In this document: piece by piece, positions 28,685-38,432 of the stretch
Numbering within the stretch: the stretch's first letter is position 1
Layout: every line of letters starts with the position of its first letter
Translations under genes and position numbers: made by a program
Assembly: GCA_964019425.1 (NCBI GenBank)
Contig: OZ025833.1
Location: 62,001 to 126,000, forward strand
DNA from: Flectonema sp. DT1601
Taxonomy: Eukaryota; Euglenozoa; Diplonemea; Diplonemida; Diplonemidae
Direction of reading: 5' to 3'
DNA: 64,000 bases
The notes under the pieces: model-generated
Seen by the model: the letters and a program-made list of their open reading frames with translations, nothing else
The model's database searches: none
What the model was told of the DNA's origin: nothing

Positions 28685-30154
28685 TTAGCTCTCTTCCATT
28701 GTCTCTGGACCTGTCGATTTCCTCTTTGTGAAAAACGGTCCTTTCTTAGAACACACAAGTAGATGTTCAAGTTCCGTATCATTTCTATTTATGACACCCA
28801 GGTTCTTAACCAACCTTTGAATAGCTCCAAACTTTATTTCTTTACACATGTTGTCTGGTTCTATGTCTGGATCAACTAACCAATCCCAAACACGATCTTC
28901 AGCAGTACAAAGACCAGCTGAGAAGTTATGTTTACAAAGAGCAGAGAACAATCTCAGAAACCCAACTCGTACTTCGAGTACGCCGTGAGTTCTGTCACAT
29001 AAAAGTAATTTTATACTGTCACTCAGACGATCAAAGAGTTGATTTAATTTATCATTTCCTTCTTGTTCAAAAACCTGACTGAGAGCATGGAAAACGGTTG
29101 CCTTAGCTTCGGCATTCTTCATTCGGAGTAAATCAATAAATATTCGACAACAGTCTTCAAAGAGATGTGATAAACCAATTTGTGAACTGCACAAATTACT
29201 GATCGCTTCTATCGATGAATCAGACGCTCCTTTACTAAAAGACTCTGTAACCTTTTGTGTCCAACCAGATGAAATAGCGTAGTTCGCAGTCTCATTGGAG
29301 TGCAGTGAAAACTTTCCAATAAACTTTAAGGCGAATCCGCTAACTTGGGGTACCAGTTGCTGGTCGACGAGTCCAATAATTCGATTTCCAAGAGTTGGAC
29401 GTGTAGCACAATATTCGATACCGACAGGTGAATCAGCGATATGATCAAGTACTTCTAAATAATTGAGGAGTAATAAAATATCACTAGTAGCTGCTTCAAC
29501 TCCATCAGTCAGAGCATCGAGTACTCCAATGTCGCGAAGGAATTCGTAGCTTTCACGGCTGGCGTCCTCATCAGATTTTAATCCTTGAGCTGCTTCCATT
29601 AGACATTCAATAATACGAATTGCTGTGGTGCTGGAAGACTTAAAAGTCTGTTGAAGTGACTGTTGTATTTCAGGAATCTCCCAAACTAAGTTTCTTCCAA
29701 CTCTCGTTGTCGCTACCATGCAAATTGCCTTCACTGACTTTGCTGCTGCAGCAAGATCCTTGTCAGTAGCCAGCTGTATGGCTAATTTTAATAACTTGTC
29801 AGATAATATGAAAGCCTTGACGTCGTTACTCGCTGCTGCATATAAACCCAGAGAACAAACAGCACGAACTTCCACAACATTGTGTGAAGATCCTTGATGT
29901 AATATATGCTGTACTTCTGGAGATGTTAACACCAGGTCTCCACCCTCCTTCATCTCAAATAAGACGTGGATGTATCTCAAACAGGTATCACGGATTACTT
30001 CAATACCGCTGCCAAATCCTTCAAATACCGCCACATGTGACTTTACTTCGCCATTCCCATTTCTCAGTGCTCGTTGCCATTTTAGTATGATACCGTTGGC
30101 GTCTTCTCCAGCATTTCGTACGATGTCGTAGTCATCAGGGATTGTTTCCGTCAT
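28685..30154 (-). CDS. Armadillo/HEAT protein, PSMD5-like proteasome assembly chaperone
   Basis: A 489-residue all-helical protein with armadillo-like repeats from about residue 45 to 440. The order of conserved segments (VEVRAVCSLGLYAA, a helix with LAAAAKSVKAICMVA, the LLNYLEVLDHIADSP centre and the LRLFSALCKH helix near the end) fits 26S proteasome non-ATPase subunit 5 (S5b/Hsm3-like). That protein binds the Rpt1/Rpt2 base module during proteasome assembly and is absent from the mature particle. The length is close to human PSMD5 (504). Generic ARM repeats could mislead, so the family call is moderate. The charged C-terminal tail is short. Confidence 0.6.
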   Translation of the reverse strand: MTETIPDDYDIVRNAGEDANGIILKWQRALRNGNGEVKSHVAVFEGFGSGIEVIRDTCLRYIHVLFEMKEGGDLVLTSPEVQHILHQGSSHNVVEVRAVCSLGLYAAASNDVKAFILSDKLLKLAIQLATDKDLAAAAKSVKAICMVATTRVGRNLVWEIPEIQQSLQQTFKSSSTTAIRIIECLMEAAQGLKSDEDASRESYEFLRDIGVLDALTDGVEAATSDILLLLNYLEVLDHIADSPVGIEYCATRPTLGNRIIGLVDQQLVPQVSGFALKFIGKFSLHSNETANYAISSGWTQKVTESFSKGASDSSIEAISNLCSSQIGLSHLFEDCCRIFIDLLRMKNAEAKATVFHALSQVFEQEGNDKLNQLFDRLSDSIKLLLCDRTHGVLEVRVGFLRLFSALCKHNFSAGLCTAEDRVWDWLVDPDIEPDNMCKEIKFGAIQRLVKNLGVINRNDTELEHLLVCSKKGPFFTKRKSTGPETMEES

Positions 30155-30959
30155 TTTATTGAAATTTTGGTCTTCTTGTTGAGTTTTAAAAATAGAAATA
30201 ATTATAAATCAGAACTAGTGATCACCCACGATGTGTTTAAATGATCAACGCACATCTCACTTAAGTTGGGCAAGGTTAATAAGAAAAAGGAATGAAAACA
30301 GCACCTATGTGATCGGTAGCACGTGGGTAGGGTACGTTTTATATGCCCGTTGAATTGCCCAAGCTTATTGCTGAAATGAATTCATCACGCGGATACATCA
30401 ACGGGAATAAATGAAGATAGCCACCGACACTTGTGTTGGTATTTTTCCTAAAGCCAAGCCTGACCTAAGCCTTTTATCAAAACAAAACATGTCCACAGCT
30501 TCATTCTAGAACAGAGCATAGGAAATATTTATCGTTTGAAGAGATCTACTTGTTTTCCACATTGACCACACAGTGCATAATAGTTCGCACACCGCTTAGT
30601 TACCTTTTTTTTTTATTACTAAATCATAGTAAATGGGTAACAAAAAAAAATAAAATTAAATAAAATTAAAAAATAAAATGAAATGAAGACACAAACCACA
30701 CGCGACAGCTATTTTACCACACATGATACCTTAACGAGTAAAAAAACTACGAGAATTGAGTTATTGCCGAAAGATTCAGTTGCCTCATGAGCTAGGTTTA
30801 TTGTACTATAAGGTAATATCCTTTTTAAAAAAAAAAGAGAGAAAAAAAAAGAAATCTACAAGAGATCATCAAAATAGAAAGAAAAACAAAAAGAAAACAA
30901 CAACACTGTCACGTGTAACATTATTGACAAAGGTACACTCGGAGGGATTGGAGGATGGT
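30155..30959. other. Intergenic region, AT-rich
   Basis: 3' flank of the lipase gene and 5' region of the PSMD5-like gene. It contains a T run at 30607, several AAAATTAAAT-type runs (30640-30680) and A-rich DNA at 30820-30900. No gene or clear repeat seen. Confidence 0.5.
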
Positions 30960-31820
30960 TTAGTTGCCAGGGATGCGAGTGTTTACCCACTCAACGACTT
31001 CACTAATTGCTTCTTCTTGTGTCTCAGGAATTTCATTAAACAATTCATGGTATGCTCCCTTATATTTTGTGTACTTTAAATCTTTTGAATTGATCGTATT
31101 ATAAAACAATTCTGATCCGTTCGGGTGAACTAACTGATCACCAGTTCCGTGAATAATAAGAACTGGGAAAGTGAATTCAGGAAATCTCTTTATCGCTTCG
31201 TGAGCTTTAAAGAATTCAGTAGCAACTCCAGCCGTGACTTTAGTACGTGTGTTCAGTGGGTCTTTGTCGTACTTTGACATTTCTTCAGCATTCCGAGTGA
31301 TAGTCGACGATTTGATCTCAGCCACTCCAAGAGTCGGAAGCAGAGATGCAACACACTTTGCCGCGTGTGTTGTCGCGCAGTTTGGGGATTCGTAGCTTTG
31401 AAAGAACGGAGCGGACAGAATAACACCTGTCCAAGGTTTCTCTTTCCCGTGATTTAACATGTAGGTAGTTGTTATTAACCCTCCCATACTATGCCCAAGG
31501 ATGAAATACGGAACTTTATCACCAACATCAGTTCTAACTTGATCAATGTATTGCTTCCAGTCTGCAACTACTGAAGCAAACTTTGTAAAGAATCCTCGCT
31601 TGCGTTCATCAGCTGACTTTCCGTGACTTCTGTGATCCATGGTGTAGGTGGAAATAGACTTGTCGTTGTAACGTTTTCCTATCTTTTCATATCTACCGGA
31701 GTGTTCCATGTAGCCGTGACAGATAAATATAACAGCCTTTGGGTTTGGGACAGTCCACGATTGAGAGAACAGTTTCAGGTCATCGACTGATGACTTGAAA
31801 TAATTTTCACTGTGAGTCAT
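30960..31820 (-). CDS. Monoacylglycerol lipase-like serine hydrolase
   Basis: A 286-residue alpha/beta hydrolase of the monoglyceride lipase family, which hydrolyses monoacylglycerols (and sometimes lysophospholipids) to free fatty acid and glycerol. The oxyanion HGYMEHSGRY segment (about 35-44), GHSMGG nucleophile elbow (Ser111), HGTGDQLV with Asp228 and YHEL with His258 give a complete catalytic triad. The length equals that of human MAGL and the bacterial homologues. No signal peptide or membrane helix is seen, so it is probably cytosolic or peripherally membrane-bound. The ATG is 6 nt after a GCTATCTCAG acceptor. The family is certain; the exact acyl substrate is not. Confidence 0.92.
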   Translation of the reverse strand: MTHSENYFKSSVDDLKLFSQSWTVPNPKAVIFICHGYMEHSGRYEKIGKRYNDKSISTYTMDHRSHGKSADERKRGFFTKFASVVADWKQYIDQVRTDVGDKVPYFILGHSMGGLITTTYMLNHGKEKPWTGVILSAPFFQSYESPNCATTHAAKCVASLLPTLGVAEIKSSTITRNAEEMSKYDKDPLNTRTKVTAGVATEFFKAHEAIKRFPEFTFPVLIIHGTGDQLVHPNGSELFYNTINSKDLKYTKYKGAYHELFNEIPETQEEAISEVVEWVNTRIPGN

Positions 31821-32051
31821 TTTTTACTGAGATAGCCTTGTACGAAAATAATTAATGTTAACACAGAACAAGACCTCTTTAGTTTCATGTTATTGTGTTG
31901 AGGTTTCCTTCTTCGAACAAATCAAATTAAAATAATTATTAGCACCTGAAGACACAAATCACATTCTACAAGACTGGCACGGATATCTATTTGTCACTTA
32001 AAAGTGCATTTCTTTTTCTTTAACGTTCCTTGTTTTTTTTTTTAATTATTA

Positions 32052-33020
32052 TCAAAATGCCTTCTTTTTCTTCAAAGCATCTATTTCTACACATTTCACG
32101 ACCGTATTAACAATACCTTGCTCAACTAAAATCATTTTTACAACAGACATTAACGATGTAAATATAAACCACAGAACAAAGTACTGAATAAGACCAAACT
32201 TAAGTACTTGAGGAAAGTCAGCAGTGTGGGTAATAGGTTGCTCAGGATTCCTAATTATAAAATTAAAATCAAACGTTCTAAGTGAAGGTAATACTCCCCT
32301 GTCAGGTGTGCTCACTATATCTCCTTTATAAACAGTCGTCTCATTGCGAGATTGGTATTTTGAAACAATCGAAGACAGAAGGATATCCTCAGGACTTTTC
32401 ATGTCTTCAGGACGTAATCTCGAAATATTATAAATTTCATCGTAGTGAACATACGGAGACAGTTTTAGTGGTCCACGTTGTTGAAACTCAAGAACACCAT
32501 CACCACTGAGTGATGTGATTGGAAAGGGAGATTCGTGTGACAATCGACAAACGGTTTCCATTTGTAATTTTATAACACTTTTTACATCCCATTGAAAGAA
32601 GACAGCAGCATCAAAACTCATTAGCCTGAAATTCTGAGGTAAAGGAATCCCTCCCTCAATCGTGACAATATCAATAACACCATCTGAATTAATATCCTCA
32701 GAATACGTACCATACGAAACCGGTATTAGTCGATCTTCTGCCAGGTATTGAGCTGCTGGGATGGCAGTCCATTGATAGAAGACAGTAGTTTCTCTATCTG
32801 TTCCTTGGTATCCGTATATTTCTATGACAGCTTTATTCAATTCTAATATCCGAGCTTGCTCCCAATACGTAAATTCTTTCATCCAGAAATAACCAGTCAT
32901 GAACGCTAAGAAGAATGGAACTACCCAACCAACTCCGATATCAATTAATCGGAGCATTGTTCCACCAAAGCCATCGCTTGTGAAATCACGAGACACGGGT
33001 CTGGTGTGAAGAGTTCCCAT
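32052..33020 (-). CDS. TMEM231: TMEM231, ciliary transition-zone membrane protein
   Basis: A 322-residue protein matching TMEM231, a component of the MKS module at the ciliary transition zone that helps gate membrane-protein entry to the cilium. Two membrane helices occur at the expected places (about 29-46 and 272-293) around a large luminal domain. The luminal domain has the family's EDxNxDGxxD signature (SEDINSDGVID), an FPITS/LEFQQRGPL segment and YNISRLRP before the loop YQSRNETTVY. The C-terminus is short and lysine-rich. The length matches animal TMEM231 (about 316). The ATG lies 21 nt after a TTCTATCAACAG acceptor. Its presence is good evidence that the organism builds cilia. Confidence 0.9.
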   Translation of the reverse strand: MGTLHTRPVSRDFTSDGFGGTMLRLIDIGVGWVVPFFLAFMTGYFWMKEFTYWEQARILELNKAVIEIYGYQGTDRETTVFYQWTAIPAAQYLAEDRLIPVSYGTYSEDINSDGVIDIVTIEGGIPLPQNFRLMSFDAAVFFQWDVKSVIKLQMETVCRLSHESPFPITSLSGDGVLEFQQRGPLKLSPYVHYDEIYNISRLRPEDMKSPEDILLSSIVSKYQSRNETTVYKGDIVSTPDRGVLPSLRTFDFNFIIRNPEQPITHTADFPQVLKFGLIQYFVLWFIFTSLMSVVKMILVEQGIVNTVVKCVEIDALKKKKAF

Positions 33021-33500
33021 TTTCTTGTTGTGTGTCCCCTACTGTTGATAGAAATAATAGAAATTTATATAAAATAAAAAAAAATCAACCGCAACTGCAA
33101 CACATTTAATTATCCTGAGAAGGGTGAACATGATTTTTTTTATTTTATGAGAAGTCTTATTTTATAACTACACTGACTGATGTAATTTTTGATAACTTAA
33201 CGTGAAGGAATATTTAATTCCTTTTTGACCAACACTTATGTTCGTAATCTTTTAAAAGAGAAAAAAAAAAAAAAAAACAGGCAAAAGAAATGAAAAGATG
33301 GGAAGAAAACGACAAATAAAAGGAACAGCGGAAATCTTTGTACTAGTAGTAGGATTCAATAGTTGTCCTAAATGTAAAGATCGCATCGCGCAGACTTCTT
33401 CAAAGGCCAATGAAAGAGTCGACTTGGTAACACTTTCTTATAAAACACAACAAATAACCGAAGGGATAAGGTGGGATACAAACACACGTGACATTTTCTA
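33021..33500. other. Intergenic region
   Basis: AT-rich 3' flank of the RRM gene reaching the TMEM231 terminus side, with an 18-bp A run at 33261 and T runs near 33134. An 81-codon plus-strand frame (33298-33543) starts here and runs antisense into the RRM gene end; it has no recognisable domain. Confidence 0.4.
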
Positions 33501-34631
33501 TCACATGTCTTCATTCATAGCAGCCATGAAGCCTCCAGCCTGACCTCCACCCGCCATAATGTCTTCCATTGTTTTAGGTGCTGATGGCTTTGCCGCAGGC
33601 TTTGCTTTCTTTTCAGCAGTTCCGTGTCTAGCACATGGCTTACCCAACATGCAACGTTTGCACGCAGGTGTTGCCTGAGTAGGGGCTGCTGTTGCTGCTG
33701 GAGCGGCGTCTCCGGTGGATGCTGCAGGAGTTATATTTTTGTTGTGTCGGCTGCAAACCTTACCTGATTGGCACCTACGGCACTCTGATTCCGGGTACTT
33801 ATCAGCTGGGGTAGACGCCTTTTTAGCTGGCTTTTTAGCAGCCTTCACTGGTGCTGGTGCTGGTGCAGCCGCTTCTGGCGCGGCAGCTGCTGGAGGTGGG
33901 ATAGCTCCAGGAGTTAGTTCTCCCTTCTCCATCTTTTCAATCAGCTTCTTGAGTCTCTCGGCCTCTCCGTAGTCTTCTCTCTCGACAGCCTGCTTCTTCT
34001 TCTCACGGACCTTTTCTATTTCCTGATCTTGGTCAATGAGCTTCTTAATGCGACCAGCTTCTTCGTAATTCTCATTTGCGACAGCTGCTGCTTTCTGGCG
34101 TTCGAGATCCTGTAGACGAGAACTCTTTACCTGAGGTTCCCATCTCTTTAAGGTACCCTGTTGGATACGGGCAGGTGCTGCTGCTGCGGCCCACTGACGC
34201 TGTTCCTCGTATTTCGCGTTTTCTGCGGCGATATCTCTCTTTGGACGCTTCATCACTACATCACCTTTGTCATCTCTGTCACGTTTTACTAAAAAGTGAT
34301 CCCCAGCTTCCTCAACGCGAACCTTCCTTCCGTTGAATGTCGTTCCGGTTAAGTTACCTACCGCCTGCTGGCGAAGTGATTCAGTCGAGAAACTGCAGTG
34401 AGCGAACCCCTTGCACTTTCCGTCTACTCCACTCTTTGCGACACAAACGTGAGAAACCTTGCTATCGTGTTTCATTAGGAAATCAGTCAGTTGTCTAGTA
34501 CCTGTGCTGTATGGAAGCCCTCCGATGTACGCCCGGAATGGAGGTGGGATAGCCGCATGGTCATAATCTTCAACTACTCCCTGCTCCTCTTCCTCACTTG
34601 ATGACCCGGATGATAATTCCTCTTCAGACAT
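33501..34631 (-). CDS. RRM protein with UVR-like helices and Cys-rich tail
   Basis: A 376-residue RNA-binding protein. The start at 34631 (MSEEEL) is 18 nt after a CCATAAACAG acceptor; an upstream in-frame ATG would read through the acceptor. One RRM lies at about 33-110, with RNP2 AYIGGLPY and RNP1 KGFAHCSF. Two helical repeats at about 185-245 (ENYEEAGRIKKLI and EDYGEAERLKKLI) resemble UVR motifs, normally found in UvrB/ClpC-type proteins. The tail is Ala/Pro/Lys-rich and has two short Cys/His modules of the form C-x2-C-x4-C-x2-H (CRRCQSGKVCSRH and CKRCMLGKPCARH) that could bind zinc. The RRM recalls eIF4B/4H or nucleolin-type domains. The combination is unfamiliar to me. Confidence 0.8.
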   Translation of the reverse strand: MSEEELSSGSSSEEEEQGVVEDYDHAAIPPPFRAYIGGLPYSTGTRQLTDFLMKHDSKVSHVCVAKSGVDGKCKGFAHCSFSTESLRQQAVGNLTGTTFNGRKVRVEEAGDHFLVKRDRDDKGDVVMKRPKRDIAAENAKYEEQRQWAAAAAPARIQQGTLKRWEPQVKSSRLQDLERQKAAAVANENYEEAGRIKKLIDQDQEIEKVREKKKQAVEREDYGEAERLKKLIEKMEKGELTPGAIPPPAAAAPEAAAPAPAPVKAAKKPAKKASTPADKYPESECRRCQSGKVCSRHNKNITPAASTGDAAPAATAAPTQATPACKRCMLGKPCARHGTAEKKAKPAAKPSAPKTMEDIMAGGGQAGGFMAAMNEDM

Positions 34632-34893
34632 TTCTTTTGAATTGCTGTCCTGTTTATGGAGTAAAAACAATAAGAACAACACCCTTCACAAGTCTTCCAA
34701 TAGAATCATCTAATAATCTGACTGATGTCCTTATCCCTGAAGGGGGTTAATAATTGTTAGCAAGTGAAACTACAAAATACCGAACTAAAAATATATCAGA
34801 GATAGTGTTGTAGAAACAACGTCACTGGAGTGTAAATTTCGACAGATTGATTAGAAGTAATAAAACAAAAAGACAACACCAACTGTTGAGATT

Positions 34894-37839
34894 TTATTCA
34901 TTTCGAGGAACGGTTCCTCGAAGTGGAGCTCTTTCATCGTCTTGCGGAGGGTCTTCTGGTGGGTTGTCTGGTGTCAATCCTGCGACCTTTACAGCCGTCG
35001 CCATACCGTGTACGATCATCTCAAGGGAGTTCTCAAGGTCTTTTAGTCTTCTTCCCATTGCTGCTCCTTCTCTTCTGTTGCGATGAATTGTTGATCGTCG
35101 CTGTTTCCCAATATCTTTAGAAGTTGGTATCATACCCATTCCACCTTCTTGCTCTTCTTGGGTCCACACGAGAGTTGAGGATTGTTTAGACCGCTCGCGA
35201 GCTTCTTTCATTCGACGAGTTTCAACTACCGTTAGTCTCAACATGTGATAGTCGTCAACCCTCATTACTCTGGTGACGTCATGATGAAATACGTGTAAGA
35301 TTTCATGAAATAATTCACGGTCTGGATCTTCGTTTATTTGTTTTAGGAATCCACGAAGGTCATCTTTCTGCATACGCAACAACCCATTCGTGTTGTAAAT
35401 ATTTTTTAACAATGTGACCATGTTGTCATGAACTGAGTCAGGTGTTCCACATGTTCGTTTAACCATTCTAATAAACTTCTTTGTCAACATCCGAAGAGCT
35501 GTATTCAGATAATTGTCACGAGATTCTTTCACTTCCTTCGAAGCCTCACAATAAGCTCCGTCGAGGATGCTGATGAATATGTTTGCGCAGATTAGAACAA
35601 CTCCGAAGTTGTAGATTAAAAACAAAATTGGAGTCATAATACGAGAAGACTCGTACATGTCAAGGTAATTAAAGCTTCCCAGGATCATCAAAAATAAAGA
35701 CATGTACGAGTTCCCCATGGTACTCACATCAACTAAATCCTTACCAAAGCTAAGTAAAAATGCCATTGAAAACCCGATGTAGACGATGGCAAAAATCACT
35801 AAAAACCAAAAAACTGGAGCCATTGCTTTCGCTAAGGTAATTACAGTGGTGGATAAAGCTTTTACTTTTCCAAGATATTTTATTGTCTTTATGAAGGTTA
35901 ACAGTATATTAGCAGAGTTCAGATAATTCGTTAATCCGTACTGCCAGGCAAGAGGATAAAATTGAATGAACTGGGTTTCCGTTCGGAGATTGATCTTGTC
36001 GTAGTCACTTCGAAGTTTAAAACGAAAACTAAGAACAGCAATGAACAGAACGATGTTTGCGATGTCAATTCCATTCCAAATGTCTTGAAAATACCCCTTC
36101 CAACAAACATGAACAATATGAACATCAAAATAACAATCAGGACAGTACTGCAATCTCACTCCACAGAATGGTCTTTGACAGTTCGGGCAGACTATTGTTG
36201 TTGCGAGACTTTGTGATCTTATCTTTGCCATTGAACAGACTTGACAGTCTTTCCAAGAAGTCGAAAAATACTTTTTAATCTTCTTCGATTCCTTCCATAT
36301 AAAATAAACTAAAAACATCGCAATCATAATCTCACACAGAAAAGTAAAAGTCTCCGTGAACGTCACCCTCTCTGGTAAGATCAAAGGCTTTATTGAAATA
36401 GAAGGATGGATTCCACCAGTCGGCAATACCTCAAAAATAAACCTACAAGCTGTAAGCATTTTAGTATCAGCATTGTAGATAGTGAACTCTGCGAGTATCA
36501 TTGCTGTTTGGTTGTCAATCCATTTGTGAGAAAAGAAATCATCGATTGCTTCTTGAGAATATTTTACTTTAGAAGGTAATTCAGGAACGTTAATTGAGTA
36601 GTCGATTAGTGTTTGAGTTCCCAGTATCGGTGTTGTTTCTGTTGGTGGCACTACAGTAGCTGTCGTATTCTCTTTGAGGAATATCTCTGTTTCTGTTCCA
36701 TTGACCCATTCATAAGAGTCAGTAGCTGTTGGTGTCATGACTTTCATAGTCTTTGAGTAGAATGGTGTTTGTGTTCTAGTTGCTGAGGGTATGTAATTGT
36801 ATCCTTTCGGTCCATACTTGTCATCCCATTCAACTGTTAAAACTAATTTAGTCGTTTGATATTCTGACCAGGCTTTGAACCAACTAACTGGAGGAAGATC
36901 GAGAACGAATCCACCATTTGGATATACTCCAGACTTTCCTCGTACTGCTGCTCCAACTTCACAGTACCACATAAGACCTTCGTTGTTACCTCGTACTGCT
37001 CGTCCCATTCTATCAACAATCGTTCCGAGGTCTCTCGCTGGATTTGGGTCTTCTCGGCAGAGTTCTGCTGCCGAGCGATATTTGAACTTGTCTTCAGTCC
37101 AGGTGATGTTTTCCGCTTCAGCAAACTCTTCTAAGTGGGATGCTCCGTTAGCCAATTTCTCAGTAAACTTTGTAATGACGGAATGACTTCTATCAACCGG
37201 TTGTTGTAAAATAGAATACTGTCTTCCGTAATCTTCTTTAAGAATGTTATCAAAAGAGATACTTCCAGAGCAGGAATGGGCTCCAGTGGCACGTCCGACA
37301 GATGGGACTGAACAAAGACCTTTGAGTCGAACCTGACGTAGACGAACAGGTCCTAACAATCGATTACCCGCTATTATGAATTGTCTATCGTACGATGATA
37401 GCGGCGCTCCCATTTCATTAGTCGTTCGATAAGCTGACGGCAATAACACCAATTCAATCCAATCTTTTATTTGCCCGGAGTTTGATACTTTATAAAATGA
37501 AACTGGTTTTCCCTCATCATCATTTACTTCTTTATTAACAAACATCTCTGTGACTAACCTTACCGACTCGTACCCCCAAGGAGGATTATTTAATACAACA
37601 AAACAGACTACAATGGTTGTAAAGATAAGGAAGAGTGCTGTTTCTTTTAAAAATTGAACTCCGAATTTTTGTTTTTGGATAGCAGCTCTCTCTTCGGGGT
37701 CTAAGATAGTTGAATTCTCGACTTCATTCGAAGTTGTTACTTCCGCATTGTCGCTTAGTTTGTATCGTAAATTATCTTTTCGACAAATACCCAACACGAG
37801 TTCCTCTCTTGGATCAAATCTGGTTGACGCATCATCCAT
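34894..37839 (-). CDS. Polycystin (PKD2/TRPP)-type cation channel with Cys-rich S2-S3 loop
   Basis: A 981-residue channel. S1 is at about 67-84 (FLIFTTIVVCFVV), followed by the NNPPWGYESVRLV polycystin entry and a large extracellular polycystin/mucolipin domain (about 90-505). S2 is near 510-530. S3-S6 follow, with the S5-pore-S6 unit around 660-765 (ending FGVVLICANIFISILDGAY) and a pore helix in the LFLMILGSFNYLD region. The PKD2 family forms Ca2+-permeable cation channels, often ciliary. Between S2 and S3 (about 533-575) is an unusual cluster: CQVC, CPNCQRPFC, CPDC and CW, typical of a zinc ribbon. The C-terminal cytosolic region has EF-hand-like spacing (LKQINEDPDRELFHEI) and a coiled coil. 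A CAACAACAG acceptor is 17 nt before the ATG. Confidence 0.9.
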   Translation of the reverse strand: MDDASTRFDPREELVLGICRKDNLRYKLSDNAEVTTSNEVENSTILDPEERAAIQKQKFGVQFLKETALFLIFTTIVVCFVVLNNPPWGYESVRLVTEMFVNKEVNDDEGKPVSFYKVSNSGQIKDWIELVLLPSAYRTTNEMGAPLSSYDRQFIIAGNRLLGPVRLRQVRLKGLCSVPSVGRATGAHSCSGSISFDNILKEDYGRQYSILQQPVDRSHSVITKFTEKLANGASHLEEFAEAENITWTEDKFKYRSAAELCREDPNPARDLGTIVDRMGRAVRGNNEGLMWYCEVGAAVRGKSGVYPNGGFVLDLPPVSWFKAWSEYQTTKLVLTVEWDDKYGPKGYNYIPSATRTQTPFYSKTMKVMTPTATDSYEWVNGTETEIFLKENTTATVVPPTETTPILGTQTLIDYSINVPELPSKVKYSQEAIDDFFSHKWIDNQTAMILAEFTIYNADTKMLTACRFIFEVLPTGGIHPSISIKPLILPERVTFTETFTFLCEIMIAMFLVYFIWKESKKIKKYFSTSWKDCQVCSMAKIRSQSLATTIVCPNCQRPFCGVRLQYCPDCYFDVHIVHVCWKGYFQDIWNGIDIANIVLFIAVLSFRFKLRSDYDKINLRTETQFIQFYPLAWQYGLTNYLNSANILLTFIKTIKYLGKVKALSTTVITLAKAMAPVFWFLVIFAIVYIGFSMAFLLSFGKDLVDVSTMGNSYMSLFLMILGSFNYLDMYESSRIMTPILFLIYNFGVVLICANIFISILDGAYCEASKEVKESRDNYLNTALRMLTKKFIRMVKRTCGTPDSVHDNMVTLLKNIYNTNGLLRMQKDDLRGFLKQINEDPDRELFHEILHVFHHDVTRVMRVDDYHMLRLTVVETRRMKEARERSKQSSTLVWTQEEQEGGMGMIPTSKDIGKQRRSTIHRNRREGAAMGRRLKDLENSLEMIVHGMATAVKVAGLTPDNPPEDPPQDDERAPLRGTVPRNE

Positions 37840-38432
37840 TGCATTGTAGCATATCCCTGTTGTTGTTGTTATTAAATTAGAATATCAAAATGTTACTACA
37901 ACAGAGTCACACCAACACATCGTCATTATGATTTTCTGTTGAAGATGAATTTGGTGACGCATTTCTACAATCTGAAGTAGAGTTACAGCGAATGTCGCTT
38001 GCATAACGAATTAAGGAAACAATAAAAAAAAAAACGAGAAAGGGGGGAAAAAAAAAGCATTAATTTCTTCAGAAGATTTTCTTCTTCAAATAATGATTTG
38101 CTTTATAAGTTATATTTTATATTATTTTTTTTTTAAAAAAAAAAAAATAAAAACGAAGCGTTTCTTTCTTTTTTGATATCCGGAAGACTGGTTTTCGTGT
38201 AAGAGTCGCATACGGCGACAACAAAAAAACGAAACAATTAATGTAAAAAACGATCATTTAGGTGGATCAAATTCAACAAAAAAGAAATATTAATTAACAC
38301 ATAAAAGACAATGACGTCTCAATGCGTGTTACAAGAAGCAACGAACAGGTTGCCAACACCCTCCAACAAGGGGCGTTGTGACTTGTTCGATAAAAAGATA
38401 CTTAATTATTTATTATTTAGTTTGTGTAAATA
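37840..38432. other. Intergenic region
   Basis: AT-rich with A/T runs at 38026-38150. It separates the polycystin start from the stop codon of the six-exon repeat gene. Nothing else recognised. Confidence 0.5.

Noticed and set aside
33298-33543. Plus-strand 81-codon frame
   Set aside because: It runs antisense into the RRM gene end, has no acceptor or domain, and would be the only plus-strand gene in the window.
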